From the NCBI GenBank assembly GCA_013388855.1, contig JACAEM010000019.1, positions 1 through 64,000 on the forward strand: a stretch of DNA of 64,000 nucleotides, given 5' to 3'. The position numbers and the translations under genes are program-made. The DNA is from Chloroflexota bacterium (GTDB taxonomy: Bacteria; Chloroflexota; Anaerolineae; Anaerolineales; Villigracilaceae). How positions within the stretch are numbered: the first letter of the stretch is position 1; each line of letters begins with the position of its first letter. Below the pieces are notes generated by a model. It saw nothing but the letters and a program-made list of their open reading frames with translations, had not been told where the DNA came from and searched no databases. Below are positions 8,776 to 16,739 of the stretch, in pieces.

Positions 8776-8831
8776 GGTCAGTCTCCTTGATGTCCCCATT
8801 CTAGGAAAACTTCCTTACAAAAGGATTACGG

Positions 8832-8867
8832 AAAAATAAACAGACCCTAAGGGTTTTAAGTCTGTTT
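8832..8867 (-). terminator. Terminator of the regulator-kinase operon
   Basis: Minus strand AAACAGAC / GTCTGTTT stem followed by ATTTTT. It overlaps the stop codon of the kinase gene. Confidence 0.75.
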
Positions 8868-10101
8868 ATGGGATAATGAACGTGAACTGCGTGCCTTTAC
8901 CGGGTCCGCTCTCCACCTTGATACCGCCACCATGTGCTTGCACGATGCCACGCGCGATGGCGAGACCCAGTCCTGCTCCGCCTGTAGCGCGGCTGCGGGA
9001 CTTTTCGCCGCGATAAAAACGCTCGAAGACATGCGGGATATCTTCCGCACGGATGCCCTCGCCAGTATCACTCACGGTCACTTCCACGCCTGAGGCTGTT
9101 CGCCGCACCCAAACGCTGACCCGCCCCCGGGCGGGCGTATGACGCAGCGCGTTGCCGATAAGATTGTTGAGCACGCGCCCAATGGACTGTGTGTCCATCA
9201 TGACCGGGTCCACATCGGAATCGACGTTGCCTTCGAGCGTGATGCTCTGCTGCTTGGCGAGTTCGGTGAAACTTTCGAGCGTATCAGAAACGAGATCACC
9301 CAGCGACGACTCAGCGCGATGAAGCGGAAAGCCACCCGCATCGAGTTGTGCCATCTGGAAAAGGTCATCGATCAGGGCGGAGAGATTCTTCACATCGCGC
9401 TGCGCTGTGTGGAGATACCGCATACTTGTATCGGGGTCATCCACCACACCATCGGCTAAGGCTTCGAGGATTGCACGCATGGAGGTGAGCGGGGTTTGCA
9501 AATCGTGGCTCACCCAGGCGATGAGGTCGCGGCGCATGGTATCGAGTTCACGCTGCTTCTGGTCGGCGGCTTGTAATTGCTCCGCCATCTGGTTGAACGT
9601 GACCGCCAGCGCAGCCACCTCATCCCGCCCATTGACAGGGACGCGCGTTTCCAAGTCTCCATCTGCCAGTTTTTCCGCCGCCCCTTTCAATTGATGGATA
9701 CGCTCCGTGATCGTGTTCGACAGGAAATACCCCAGCACCATCGCCATGCCGCCCGCAAACACAAGCAGCACAATGGCCAATAACAGATCATGCTCGCTGG
9801 CAAACATCATCTGCGCCGAAAACCAGACATTGAAAAAGGTCAGGAGGCTGGCGAGGGCATATCCGCCCAACAATGTCCAACGAAGCGTAGGAGAGAAGTT
9901 GATCCAGCCCAAGCGGTAGGCAATATATCCCGCCAGCGCCGAGACCAGCGCCGTGATGCCGAGATACAACGCCATCAATCCCAGTTCCTTCATGGGCGGC
10001 AACATCACGAGGAAGAAGATGCCCAGCGAGACGGCGACGATCAACAAGATGCCGATCACAAGGCGGACAGGCATGGAGGTTTGGGAGAGGGTTGTTTTCA
10101 T
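8866..10101 (-). CDS. Sensor histidine kinase (four TM helices, HAMP)
   Basis: 411 residues from ATG 10101. A TTG at 10140 would extend it into a palindromic repeat and is less likely. Four TM helices (about 12-33, 41-60, 72-95, 107-128) leave almost no external loop, so the signal is probably sensed in or at the membrane. HAMP is at about 125-178. The H-box WVSHDLQTPL gives His199, followed by an N-box (NNLIGNALRH), DTGEGI and GLGLAIARGI. It is paired with the regulator immediately upstream. By position between msrPQ and the Met-rich redoxin, it may control this redox island, as HprSR does for msrPQ in E. coli. That is inference. Confidence 0.88.
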   Translation of the reverse strand: MKTTLSQTSMPVRLVIGILLIVAVSLGIFFLVMLPPMKELGLMALYLGITALVSALAGYIAYRLGWINFSPTLRWTLLGGYALASLLTFFNVWFSAQMMFASEHDLLLAIVLLVFAGGMAMVLGYFLSNTITERIHQLKGAAEKLADGDLETRVPVNGRDEVAALAVTFNQMAEQLQAADQKQRELDTMRRDLIAWVSHDLQTPLTSMRAILEALADGVVDDPDTSMRYLHTAQRDVKNLSALIDDLFQMAQLDAGGFPLHRAESSLGDLVSDTLESFTELAKQQSITLEGNVDSDVDPVMMDTQSIGRVLNNLIGNALRHTPARGRVSVWVRRTASGVEVTVSDTGEGIRAEDIPHVFERFYRGEKSRSRATGGAGLGLAIARGIVQAHGGGIKVESGPGKGTQFTFIIP

Positions 10102-10114
10102 AAAAAGGTTTTCG

Positions 10115-10167
10115 CCCTGAGCGGAGTGGAACGCAGACAAAGGGCGCTTCGACTTCGCTACGCTCAG
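10115..10167. repeat. Palindromic intergenic repeat (CTGAGCG type)
   Basis: CCCTGAGCGGAGTGGAACGC at the left is matched by an inverted CTTCGACTTCGCTACGCTCAG-like arm at the right. It lies between the regulator and kinase genes. A short relative lies at 14632-14651. Confidence 0.65.
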
Positions 10168-10180
10168 CGCGATAAGTTAA

Positions 10181-10873
10181 TCACGGTTCAAATTTATAAC
10201 CAACACCCCAGACGGTGAGCAGCCGTGCGGGCTTCGACGCATCCTCTTCGATCTTTTCGCGCAAACGCCGCACATGCACCGTCACCGTGCTGGGGTCGAT
10301 GTACAGCGCGCCGCCCCAGATGCGCTCCAACAGTTGTTCACGCGTGAAGACTTGTTTGGGATGCCGCGCCAACAAATACAGCATGTCGAACTCTTTAACG
10401 GTCAACTCGACGGGAGACCCTTTGACTGTGACGACGCGGCTCTTTGGGTCGATGGATAGTCCATCGAACGACAGTGGACGTTCATTCTCCGCCGCGTCCT
10501 GTTCCCGTCCGAGACGCCGCATCACCGCCCGCACGCGGCTGACCAGTTCCTGCGGGCTGAACGGCTTGACCACGTAGTCGTCCGCGCCCATTTCGAGACC
10601 GGCGATGCGGTCGATCTCCTCGCGGCGCGCTGTCAGCATAATGATCGGCACATTGGAACGGTCACGCAGCCAGCGGGTGAGAGAGAGACCGTCCACTTCA
10701 GGGAGCATCAAGTCCAGGACCACGAAGTCCGGCATCTGGCGTTCGATCATGCCCATTGCCTGTTTCCCATCCGAAGCGATCTGCACTGCAAAACCCGCCC
10801 GTTTGAGGTAGAGACTCACCACCTCCGCAATACTGGCTTCATCTTCTACGACGAGGATGTTCTTTGCATTCAT
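10181..10873 (-). CDS. OmpR-family response regulator
   Basis: DNA-binding partner of the kinase just downstream. 230 residues. The receiver domain (5-120) has the acidic pair EDE, phospho-acceptor Asp54 (VVLDLMLPE), Thr in MLTARR and Lys in VVKPFSP. The C-terminal winged helix (about 130-228) ends VWGVGYKFEP. About 80 bp holding a palindromic repeat separate it from the kinase. It is divergent from the Met-rich redoxin gene 123 bp away, so both could be controlled from the shared intergenic region. Confidence 0.93.
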   Translation of the reverse strand: MNAKNILVVEDEASIAEVVSLYLKRAGFAVQIASDGKQAMGMIERQMPDFVVLDLMLPEVDGLSLTRWLRDRSNVPIIMLTARREEIDRIAGLEMGADDYVVKPFSPQELVSRVRAVMRRLGREQDAAENERPLSFDGLSIDPKSRVVTVKGSPVELTVKEFDMLYLLARHPKQVFTREQLLERIWGGALYIDPSTVTVHVRRLREKIEEDASKPARLLTVWGVGYKFEP

Positions 10874-10996
10874 TGGATGGAATCATACTCCAAGGTCAAG
10901 CGAAATGGTGGATGTGTTCAGAATTTCGTAATGATTGTACAGCCGTTTCGTAAGGATGGATTGCTATCATGTCGGAAATCAACAAAGGAGCCGTGT

Positions 10997-11710
10997 ATGA
11001 AAAACCGAAATATTGTGTTGCACGTGATGTTATTGCTTTTGTTCGTGCTGTCAGCCTGTGGAGGAACCGCGCCTGACGCCATGGAGAAGCCTGAAGAGGC
11101 GATGATGGAAAAACCAACCGAATCGTCCATGATGGAGAAGCCTACGGAAGAAGCCATGATGATGGATGAGACTCCCACTGCCGATGCGATGATGCTGCAT
11201 GAAACACCCACACCTGAGGCGATGATGGAGCCAACGGAAGATGCCATGATGGAATCGCCTGCCTGGTTCAGCGCCACCTTCCAGGATATCCGCAGCGGAG
11301 AGACGTTCACGATCCATGATTTCGACGGCAAGGTTGTGCTCGTGGAAACAATGGCTGTCTGGTGCTCAACGTGTTTCCAGCAGCAGGCGCAGATCAAAGC
11401 CCTGCATGAGGCGTTTGGGATGCGGGAGGATTTCATCAGCCTCTCGCTGGATATCGACCCCAACGAGGATGAATCTGCCCTGACGAATTACACTCAAAAG
11501 AACAGCGGCTTCGACTGGCGTTACGCGATCTCTGGTCCCGAGGTGGCGCGTGAGATCGGGAATTTGTACGGTACCCAGTTTTTGAACCCGCCTTCCGCCC
11601 CCATCCTAGTTATTGACCGTCATGGGGATGTGCATCCGCTCCCGTTCGGACTCAAGAGTGCGGAGGATTTGATGAAGGAAATCCAGCCGTTTTTGGATGA
11701 GGCAATGTAG
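10997..11710 (+). CDS. Redoxin lipoprotein with methionine-rich linker
   Basis: 237 residues from ATG 10997, which has AAAGGAG 6 bp upstream. The lipoprotein signal ends VLSAC (Cys21). Residues 28-87 form a low-complexity linker with 14 methionines, nearly all in MM or MMM clusters spaced 8-11 residues apart within EKPTEEAMM-like units. A thioredoxin-fold domain follows with CSTC (Cys123, Cys126) in AVWCSTCFQQ and cis-Pro in PSAPILVID. Met-rich envelope peptides (MrpX) act with YedYZ/MsrPQ as scavengers of hypochlorite in Azospira. Here a comparable segment is fused to a redoxin and lies near msrPQ. The linker may be an oxidant sink repaired by MsrP, or a Cu(I) site. A CcdA-like gene follows. 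Confidence 0.88.
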   Translation: MKNRNIVLHVMLLLLFVLSACGGTAPDAMEKPEEAMMEKPTESSMMEKPTEEAMMMDETPTADAMMLHETPTPEAMMEPTEDAMMESPAWFSATFQDIRSGETFTIHDFDGKVVLVETMAVWCSTCFQQQAQIKALHEAFGMREDFISLSLDIDPNEDESALTNYTQKNSGFDWRYAISGPEVAREIGNLYGTQFLNPPSAPILVIDRHGDVHPLPFGLKSAEDLMKEIQPFLDEAM

Positions 11711-11717
11711 TGTAGTT

Positions 11718-11754
11718 ATGGCTTTGTCGGGGGCTTGGCCCCCTACAAAGCCAT
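11718..11754 (+). other. Strong intercistronic hairpin
   Basis: ATGGCTTTG / CAAAGCCAT arms enclose GGGGGC-TTG-GCCCCC. There is no T-run, so it is more likely an mRNA-stabilising or processing hairpin, or a mobile palindrome, than a terminator. It lies between the redoxin and CcdA-like genes. Confidence 0.6.
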
Positions 11755-11764
11755 CTGAGTGACA

Positions 11765-12436
11765 ATGGAAACCATCCTCACCTCCCTTTCTTTAGGATTG
11801 CTTGCCACCACCAGCCCGTGCGTGTTGCCGTTGTACCCGGGTTTTCTCGCCTACATCAGCAGCGGGCAGAATGGTCTGCAAAATAAAACGAGCCGGTATT
11901 TTCTCGGTTTCTTTGTACTTACCGGTGTGTTGACCATGATGCTGGCGCTGGGCGGGATCATTGCCCTGCTTTCCGTATCCATTGGGAGGGTTTTGTCGTT
12001 TATCGTTCCTGTTGCCGATGCGATTATTATTTTGTTCGGGCTCCTGTTGCTGCTGAATATCAACCCATTCAAGAGCCTGCCGCAAGTGCAAGCGCCGGTG
12101 CTATCGCATCCATTTGTCAACGCGTTCCTGTACGGGCTGCTCTACGGACCGATCGCCCTGCCCTGTTCCGGTCCGCTGGTGGTGAGCATCTTTGCCCTCT
12201 CGCTGACCGCGGTGGATGCGTTTAGCAAGCTCAATGTTTTTTTCTGGTTCGGTATGGGGTTTGGCATCCCGCTGTTACTGCTTTCATTCCTCTCGGGTGC
12301 GGCACAGCGCTGGATTACGCGCCAGTTTGCGATTCGCGCCCGGTTGATCAATGTAGTCAGTGGACTGTTATTGCTGGGTGTGGGAACGTACGATCTATAC
12401 GTTAACTGGTCACTGTTACAGATATACCTTACATGA
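11765..12436 (+). CDS. CcdA/DsbD-like transmembrane thiol electron carrier
   Basis: Moves reducing equivalents from cytoplasmic thioredoxin across the membrane to exported thioredoxin-fold proteins. 223 residues, six TM helices, with the paired redox cysteines in TTSPCVLPLYPG (helix 1) and ALPCSGPLV (helix 4), the CcdA signature. A GTG six bases upstream is an alternative start, and neither has a strong ribosome site. It lies directly after the Met-rich redoxin lipoprotein, its obvious client, and close to the TlpA-like lipoprotein. Its end overlaps the convergent cyclase gene by 8 bp. Confidence 0.9.
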   Translation: METILTSLSLGLLATTSPCVLPLYPGFLAYISSGQNGLQNKTSRYFLGFFVLTGVLTMMLALGGIIALLSVSIGRVLSFIVPVADAIIILFGLLLLLNINPFKSLPQVQAPVLSHPFVNAFLYGLLYGPIALPCSGPLVVSIFALSLTAVDAFSKLNVFFWFGMGFGIPLLLLSFLSGAAQRWITRQFAIRARLINVVSGLLLLGVGTYDLYVNWSLLQIYLT

Positions 12437-14072
12437 TTTCCAATGCTTCAATATCGTTGGACTCGGATTTGTTATAAATCGAAACCCGGTTGCGCCCGGC
12501 GTGTTTCGCCGCATAAAGTGCCTGGTCTGCCGCCCGCAGGAGTTCCTCTTTTGTATTGCCATGATCGGGATAACAGGCAACGCCCACGGAGATTGTAATG
12601 GAAAGATTGAATCTTCCATATGGGATGTAGAGCCGGTTGATCGTTTGATGTAATTCATCCGCCCGGTCCATGGCGGTCTCAATGTTGATGTTGGGCATTA
12701 CCAACACAAGTTCCTCTCCACCGTAGCGGCAGGCAAAGTCACCGTGACGACTCCCGGCGGTGATGGTCTCGGCAAGCGTACGCAGGACGATATCTCCGGC
12801 TTCGTGCCCGTAGGTATCGTTCACGTCCTTGAAGTGATCAATATCCATCATCACGATACAGAGCGGATATTCCTCCCGTTCCGCGCGCGCGAGTTCACGC
12901 TCCAGCGTTTCCTCCAGATAACGGCGGTTGAACAGGTTCGTTAATGGATCGCGGATGGCTTGCTCACGCAGTTGACTTTGGAGCAGTCCAATCTCAATCA
13001 ACTGAGTATGCAATTTGTCGTTGGCGCGCATGAGGTCTTTTTCCACCTGCTTCCGATCCGTAATATCGCGGAAGACGATAATGCGCCCGCTGAGGTTCTG
13101 CTGGGCATCATAAAGCGGGGTCATGCGCAGGTCCATGTAACGGGATGGCATGTGTGGCAGGCGCAGTTCGGTGCGGGTGTCATCGTTCAACAGGGTGCTG
13201 ATCTGCTCCCACCAGTCTTTTAGCACGCTGGAGACATTCTTCCCGATATAGAATTGGCTTTCGTTGTTGAGGAGGCGCGCCATGGCGGGGTTGATATCCA
13301 CGATTCGCCCTTGTGCATCCAACACCAAGATACCATCGCTCATGTTCTCGATGAGACGGCTGCGCGCCACCGGAATCAGATCCATGAAACGATATCGAAA
13401 GAAGGAGTAGGCAAACAGGATTCCCGATAACCCAAAACTGACGGGCGCCAGATCCATCGCGAGCGCTGTAGAAAAGTTCAACTCACTGTATAGACTTGCC
13501 GCCCACGGAATGGAGGACGCCAGCAGGAATTGATAGTACTGATTCCGCAATACCGGGCTCGAACGGATGGTACCGACGATCAACAGTACGAATCCCGCGG
13601 CAATCACTGCATACGAATAAACCATGATTACAAAATACCAGGGGCCGCGCATATATTGGACCACCAGCATACCATTGACATCGAGCGAGTTGATGGATCG
13701 ATAGATCAGATGGTGGTATTCATTCGTCCATTGCAAAAGCAAAGAGATAACGGGGATCACGAAAAGCAGGGACACATGGAGCGGTTTCAACCACCTCTCA
13801 TGATGTGTGAACTGCAATACATAGATCAGGTATAACACCGGGATCGAGACCACCCCCGTGTACATTGTTTTCAGCCAGAAAAGTTTTGCCGGCGAGGAAA
13901 TATCCAGCCAGGACATGGCATACGAACCGGACCATACTGCCATGGAGAGTAACAACATTCTTAGCGTGAATGAACCCGGGGCAGAGCGCCACCAGGCAAT
14001 GAACGCGGCAAGCAATGAGATCAGGGTTGATATTGCCAGATAGAAAACATATGGGTGTACTTGGACGTGCAT
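12429..14072 (-). CDS. Diguanylate cyclase with 7TM and PAS sensor domains
   Basis: Makes c-di-GMP. The start at 14072 is chosen for GGTGA 4 bp upstream; 547 residues. The N-terminal seven-helix region (about 1-225) resembles the histidine-kinase N-terminal 7TM domain. A PAS domain follows (about 240-350, with ILVLDAQGRIVDINPA and VFRDITDRK), then a short coiled coil and a GGDEF domain beginning RDPLTNLFNRRYLEE. The active site is GGEEL, an allowed variant. RHGD five residues upstream is a complete I-site for product inhibition. It stands alone on the minus strand. A second cyclase is at 49967-51115. Confidence 0.92.
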   Translation of the reverse strand: MHVQVHPYVFYLAISTLISLLAAFIAWWRSAPGSFTLRMLLLSMAVWSGSYAMSWLDISSPAKLFWLKTMYTGVVSIPVLYLIYVLQFTHHERWLKPLHVSLLFVIPVISLLLQWTNEYHHLIYRSINSLDVNGMLVVQYMRGPWYFVIMVYSYAVIAAGFVLLIVGTIRSSPVLRNQYYQFLLASSIPWAASLYSELNFSTALAMDLAPVSFGLSGILFAYSFFRYRFMDLIPVARSRLIENMSDGILVLDAQGRIVDINPAMARLLNNESQFYIGKNVSSVLKDWWEQISTLLNDDTRTELRLPHMPSRYMDLRMTPLYDAQQNLSGRIIVFRDITDRKQVEKDLMRANDKLHTQLIEIGLLQSQLREQAIRDPLTNLFNRRYLEETLERELARAEREEYPLCIVMMDIDHFKDVNDTYGHEAGDIVLRTLAETITAGSRHGDFACRYGGEELVLVMPNINIETAMDRADELHQTINRLYIPYGRFNLSITISVGVACYPDHGNTKEELLRAADQALYAAKHAGRNRVSIYNKSESNDIEALEIM

Positions 14073-14249
14073 GATTTCACCACAATTGGTCCAATTGTAG
14101 TGTGTCATTGCTTGTACCTGACTTGCAGGCTGTTAACAAATGGGATTTATTTGTTTAGTCCAATTTTCAGAGGTAAAACCATTCCGAGTACCTAACGAAA
14201 TAAAAAACCTTGGGTCGATTGGAAAGTTCTTCAGCCTACCCGGAACGGC

Positions 14250-14627
14250 TCAGTCCCTGCCAAAGGTCTCGAGTGCGGCGCTCATGCTTTCATACATGGG
14301 AACATTCTGCAGGAAACCGGTAATGCCGAGCACATTGTAAATTTGTGGAGGCGCGTTGCACAACTTCAAGTGCGCCACTTTCATGTGGTCTTCCTTCGGT
14401 GTGTACATCTGATAAACCTTTTGGATGGCGCGTATGCCTGCACTGGTGAGGGTATCAAGGTCGCTCATATCGATCAGCAGATATCGTGCGCCTTCATCGT
14501 GTGCAATACGTGCGGCGCCCAGTAGTTGTTCCTCGCTTTGCGCATCCAACCAGCCGCGGACGTGAAAAACCGTCACCGGCACATCGACCTGTACCTGTTC
14601 GGATGTCATCGTGAAATCGGACTTCAT
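14250..14627 (-). CDS. STAS-domain protein (anti-sigma-factor antagonist family)
   Basis: 125 residues with a single STAS domain: VTVFHVRGWLDAQSEEQL, then LIDMSDLDTLTSAGIRAIQ, where the conserved Ser/Thr near TSAG is the phosphorylation site in SpoIIAA/RsbV relatives. Members bind partner-switch kinases (RsbW/SpoIIAB), but none lies in this window. Two paralogues lie at 51639-52049 and 53509-53919. The ribosome site GCGAGG is contributed by a palindromic repeat fragment. Confidence 0.88.
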   Translation of the reverse strand: MKSDFTMTSEQVQVDVPVTVFHVRGWLDAQSEEQLLGAARIAHDEGARYLLIDMSDLDTLTSAGIRAIQKVYQMYTPKEDHMKVAHLKLCNAPPQIYNVLGITGFLQNVPMYESMSAALETFGRD

Positions 14628-14631
14628 GGTT

Positions 14632-14651
14632 TCCTCGCTTCGCTCAGTGAA
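14632..14651. repeat. Short CTGAGCG-type repeat fragment
   Basis: On the minus strand CACTGAGCGAAGCGAGG matches one arm of the 10115-10167 palindrome and supplies the GAGG ribosome site of the STAS gene. Confidence 0.5.
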
Positions 14652-14677
14652 CGGATTTCGGCGATTGTATCACGTTC

Positions 14678-15496
14678 TCAGCGGATGCTTTCCCGATCGA
14701 TCCAGTACGGACAATGTTTGACCACTGCCAATGCGCCTGTCTCACACGTGGGCCACAATTCCGGCGTGACCTTCCCCGCCCGAATATGCTCATGGACAAA
14801 TTTACAGAAGGTCGGCTGCACACCGCTGAGGATATCGGCGATGAGGTCAGGCAGATTTTTCTCACCTGTCGGATACGGCACGCCAAACACACTGATGTGA
14901 ATACGATCCAGTTCGTAATAGAGCGACATGAGCACAGCCGAGACGCGGTCGATGTATTGCTTGTAGTACAGGTTCCGATCATAGTCATGCTGGATCAACT
15001 GCATCTGTGTCCGGCGGCGTGCACGGCTGATGAACCATAGGTTCAACCCATAACCCGCGCCACCCAGCGCCAGCGCCAGCGCCCAAATATAGGCGGTGGG
15101 CAAACCAAGCGCCTGCCCAAGCGTGGCCCCTCCAGCTGCGGTGACCGTCATGGTTGGCAGGGACTTCAGGAAATCCTCCGCCTTCTTCCCAAACTCGAGG
15201 CTGTCGGTGATGGATTGGATGTAGGAGGCGCGTAACTTTTCATTCTCCTTAAAATTATCCTGCCGCGACTTGTAAATAATATCCAGACTGCGCAAACTCG
15301 CCTTCATGGCGGCGATGGCATTGTTGACATACAGGCTTTCTTTTTCATTTTTCGCCGCTCGCTGTTCGATCTTCTTCAATTCATTTTCCGCCTCGAGAGC
15401 GGTTTGTTTCGAGGGAGGATCATCCGAGAAACTGCCTGTTTGCGCCCAGGTGATCCGCAGGGCAGAGGCGGGGTTCAGCAGAGAGGTTTGAGCCAT
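14678..15496 (-). CDS. Coiled-coil protein with central TM hairpin, unknown function
   Basis: 272 residues. ATG 15496 has AAGGAG 6 bp upstream. The N-terminal half is a charged alpha-helical region (about 30-115) likely to form a coiled coil. A glycine/alanine-rich hydrophobic stretch (about 120-155) looks like one or two TM helices. A basic segment (SRARRRTQMQLIQHDYDRN) and a C-terminal domain with three Cys (FCKFVHEH, TCETG, KHCPYW) follow. I do not recognise the family. It is encoded 12 bp after the C39-like peptidase gene, so the two are probably co-translated. The Cys/His tail could bind metal. Confidence 0.75.
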   Translation of the reverse strand: MAQTSLLNPASALRITWAQTGSFSDDPPSKQTALEAENELKKIEQRAAKNEKESLYVNNAIAAMKASLRSLDIIYKSRQDNFKENEKLRASYIQSITDSLEFGKKAEDFLKSLPTMTVTAAGGATLGQALGLPTAYIWALALALGGAGYGLNLWFISRARRRTQMQLIQHDYDRNLYYKQYIDRVSAVLMSLYYELDRIHISVFGVPYPTGEKNLPDLIADILSGVQPTFCKFVHEHIRAGKVTPELWPTCETGALAVVKHCPYWIDRESIR

Positions 15497-15508
15497 GTCC
15501 AACTCCTT

Positions 15509-16648
15509 TCACGCAGTTGGCAGCCGGAGATACTGGGCTTCCACATACCCGCGTTTACCCTCCGGCTCGCGCACGTAGATCCATTCGTTGGCTTTGCCGA
15601 TCTTGCTCGCGGCTTTCTTCGCTGGTTCGAGCACTTTCAACTCCGTGCCGGCTGGGAGCACTCTCGCCAACGCGCCGCCTTTCGATGCGGTCTTCCTCAT
15701 GCGGAGCCCGCTCGTACCCACCGCATCAGAGACAACCACAATCATTTTCTTCTTCGGCTTTTTAGGCTTGGACGCTTCGGATGCGGGCGCCTCCCCCTCA
15801 GGGGAGGTTGATCCCGTTGAAGGTTCGTTGGATGCCCCGGGGACCTTTTCCAGATACCACGCCGCGGCAAAGCCCTCCCTTCCATCCGGTGTGCGGACGC
15901 GCACCCACTGGTTGACCGCGCCGATCTTCGAAGGTCCATCCGCCTCGAGCAGGAGCAGGATGGTCCCGGCAGGAACGGTAGCGATAACATTCGCCATACT
16001 GGAAGTGTCGATACTCGAACGGATATTGAGTCCCCAGGTCACGTCGAGTTTGACTCGGGCGGAGTCAGTCCCCGGCGTGGAGGGAACCGTGACCGGTCCA
16101 CCGGGGCCCGATCCATAGGCTTCGTAGAGGATGACATGTGAGATGGCGCGCTTGAGACTCTTGCCCTGCGCGTACCGGTTCATCAGGTAGTCTTCTTTGC
16201 CGGTAATGGACGGGTAGGGCCAGGGATCGAGCATGAGGTAATCCCCGGCTTTGCGCTCGTAGAGCACCACCCAGTGGGTCTGGATGCCGGAGGCGGGCGA
16301 GGAATCCACCTGCACAATGACAGGCTGACCCGCCGCAATGGACGCATCGATCTGTGCCAGCGGCGCGTCACTGGTGGAGCAGGGAATGTATGCCTTGAGC
16401 GTAACATTGGGATGGATCTTGCTTACCGCCGCCCAAACGATTGCCGCGCCGACAAAACCGCCCACATCCTGCAATTTTTTGTTGAGAGTTTTTGGGGTTT
16501 CGGGGTATCCATGCCCGCTCAGGAGCATGGCGGTGGCGGTGAGGGCACAACCGACATAGCCAATGGTATCGCCGGAGTCACCGAAGCCAAGACGGTCGCT
16601 CTTCCACTTCGGGTCTTGCTGGGAATAGTTGACAAGCTGAAATGCCAC
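15509..16648 (-). CDS. C39-like cysteine peptidase domain with two SH3 domains
   Basis: 379 residues. It starts at GTG 16648 with AAGGAGGT 5 bp upstream. The N-terminal papain-like fold has Cys34 (YVGCALTATAM), His125 (GIQTHWVVLY) and Asp141 (LDPWPYP), the pattern of peptidase C39-like domains. Two bacterial SH3 domains follow, at about 205-270 and about 305-375, joined by a Pro/Ser/Lys-rich linker. There is no signal peptide or TM, which is unusual because SH3 domains of this class usually bind cell wall. Export by a non-classical route, or an intracellular role, is possible. It shares an operon with the coiled-coil membrane protein downstream. Confidence 0.82.
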   Translation of the reverse strand: MAFQLVNYSQQDPKWKSDRLGFGDSGDTIGYVGCALTATAMLLSGHGYPETPKTLNKKLQDVGGFVGAAIVWAAVSKIHPNVTLKAYIPCSTSDAPLAQIDASIAAGQPVIVQVDSSPASGIQTHWVVLYERKAGDYLMLDPWPYPSITGKEDYLMNRYAQGKSLKRAISHVILYEAYGSGPGGPVTVPSTPGTDSARVKLDVTWGLNIRSSIDTSSMANVIATVPAGTILLLLEADGPSKIGAVNQWVRVRTPDGREGFAAAWYLEKVPGASNEPSTGSTSPEGEAPASEASKPKKPKKKMIVVVSDAVGTSGLRMRKTASKGGALARVLPAGTELKVLEPAKKAASKIGKANEWIYVREPEGKRGYVEAQYLRLPTA

Positions 16649-16687
16649 AGGTCACCTCCTTGGACGGTTGAAGACGACAATGAGATG

Positions 16688-16693
16688 ATTATA
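16688..16693 (-). promoter_or_regulatory. -10 box of the C39-like peptidase gene
   Basis: TATAAT on the minus strand about 40 bp before the GTG start. The -35 is poor. Confidence 0.4.
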
Positions 16694-16739
16694 ACGCGGC
16701 GAGGAAGGGAATAACGGTTTGCGACATGTCCCGAAAATG

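Noticed and set aside
10102-10140. TTG start extending the second sensor kinase by 13 residues
   Set aside because: The extension is encoded by the CTGAGCG palindrome and has no ribosome site.
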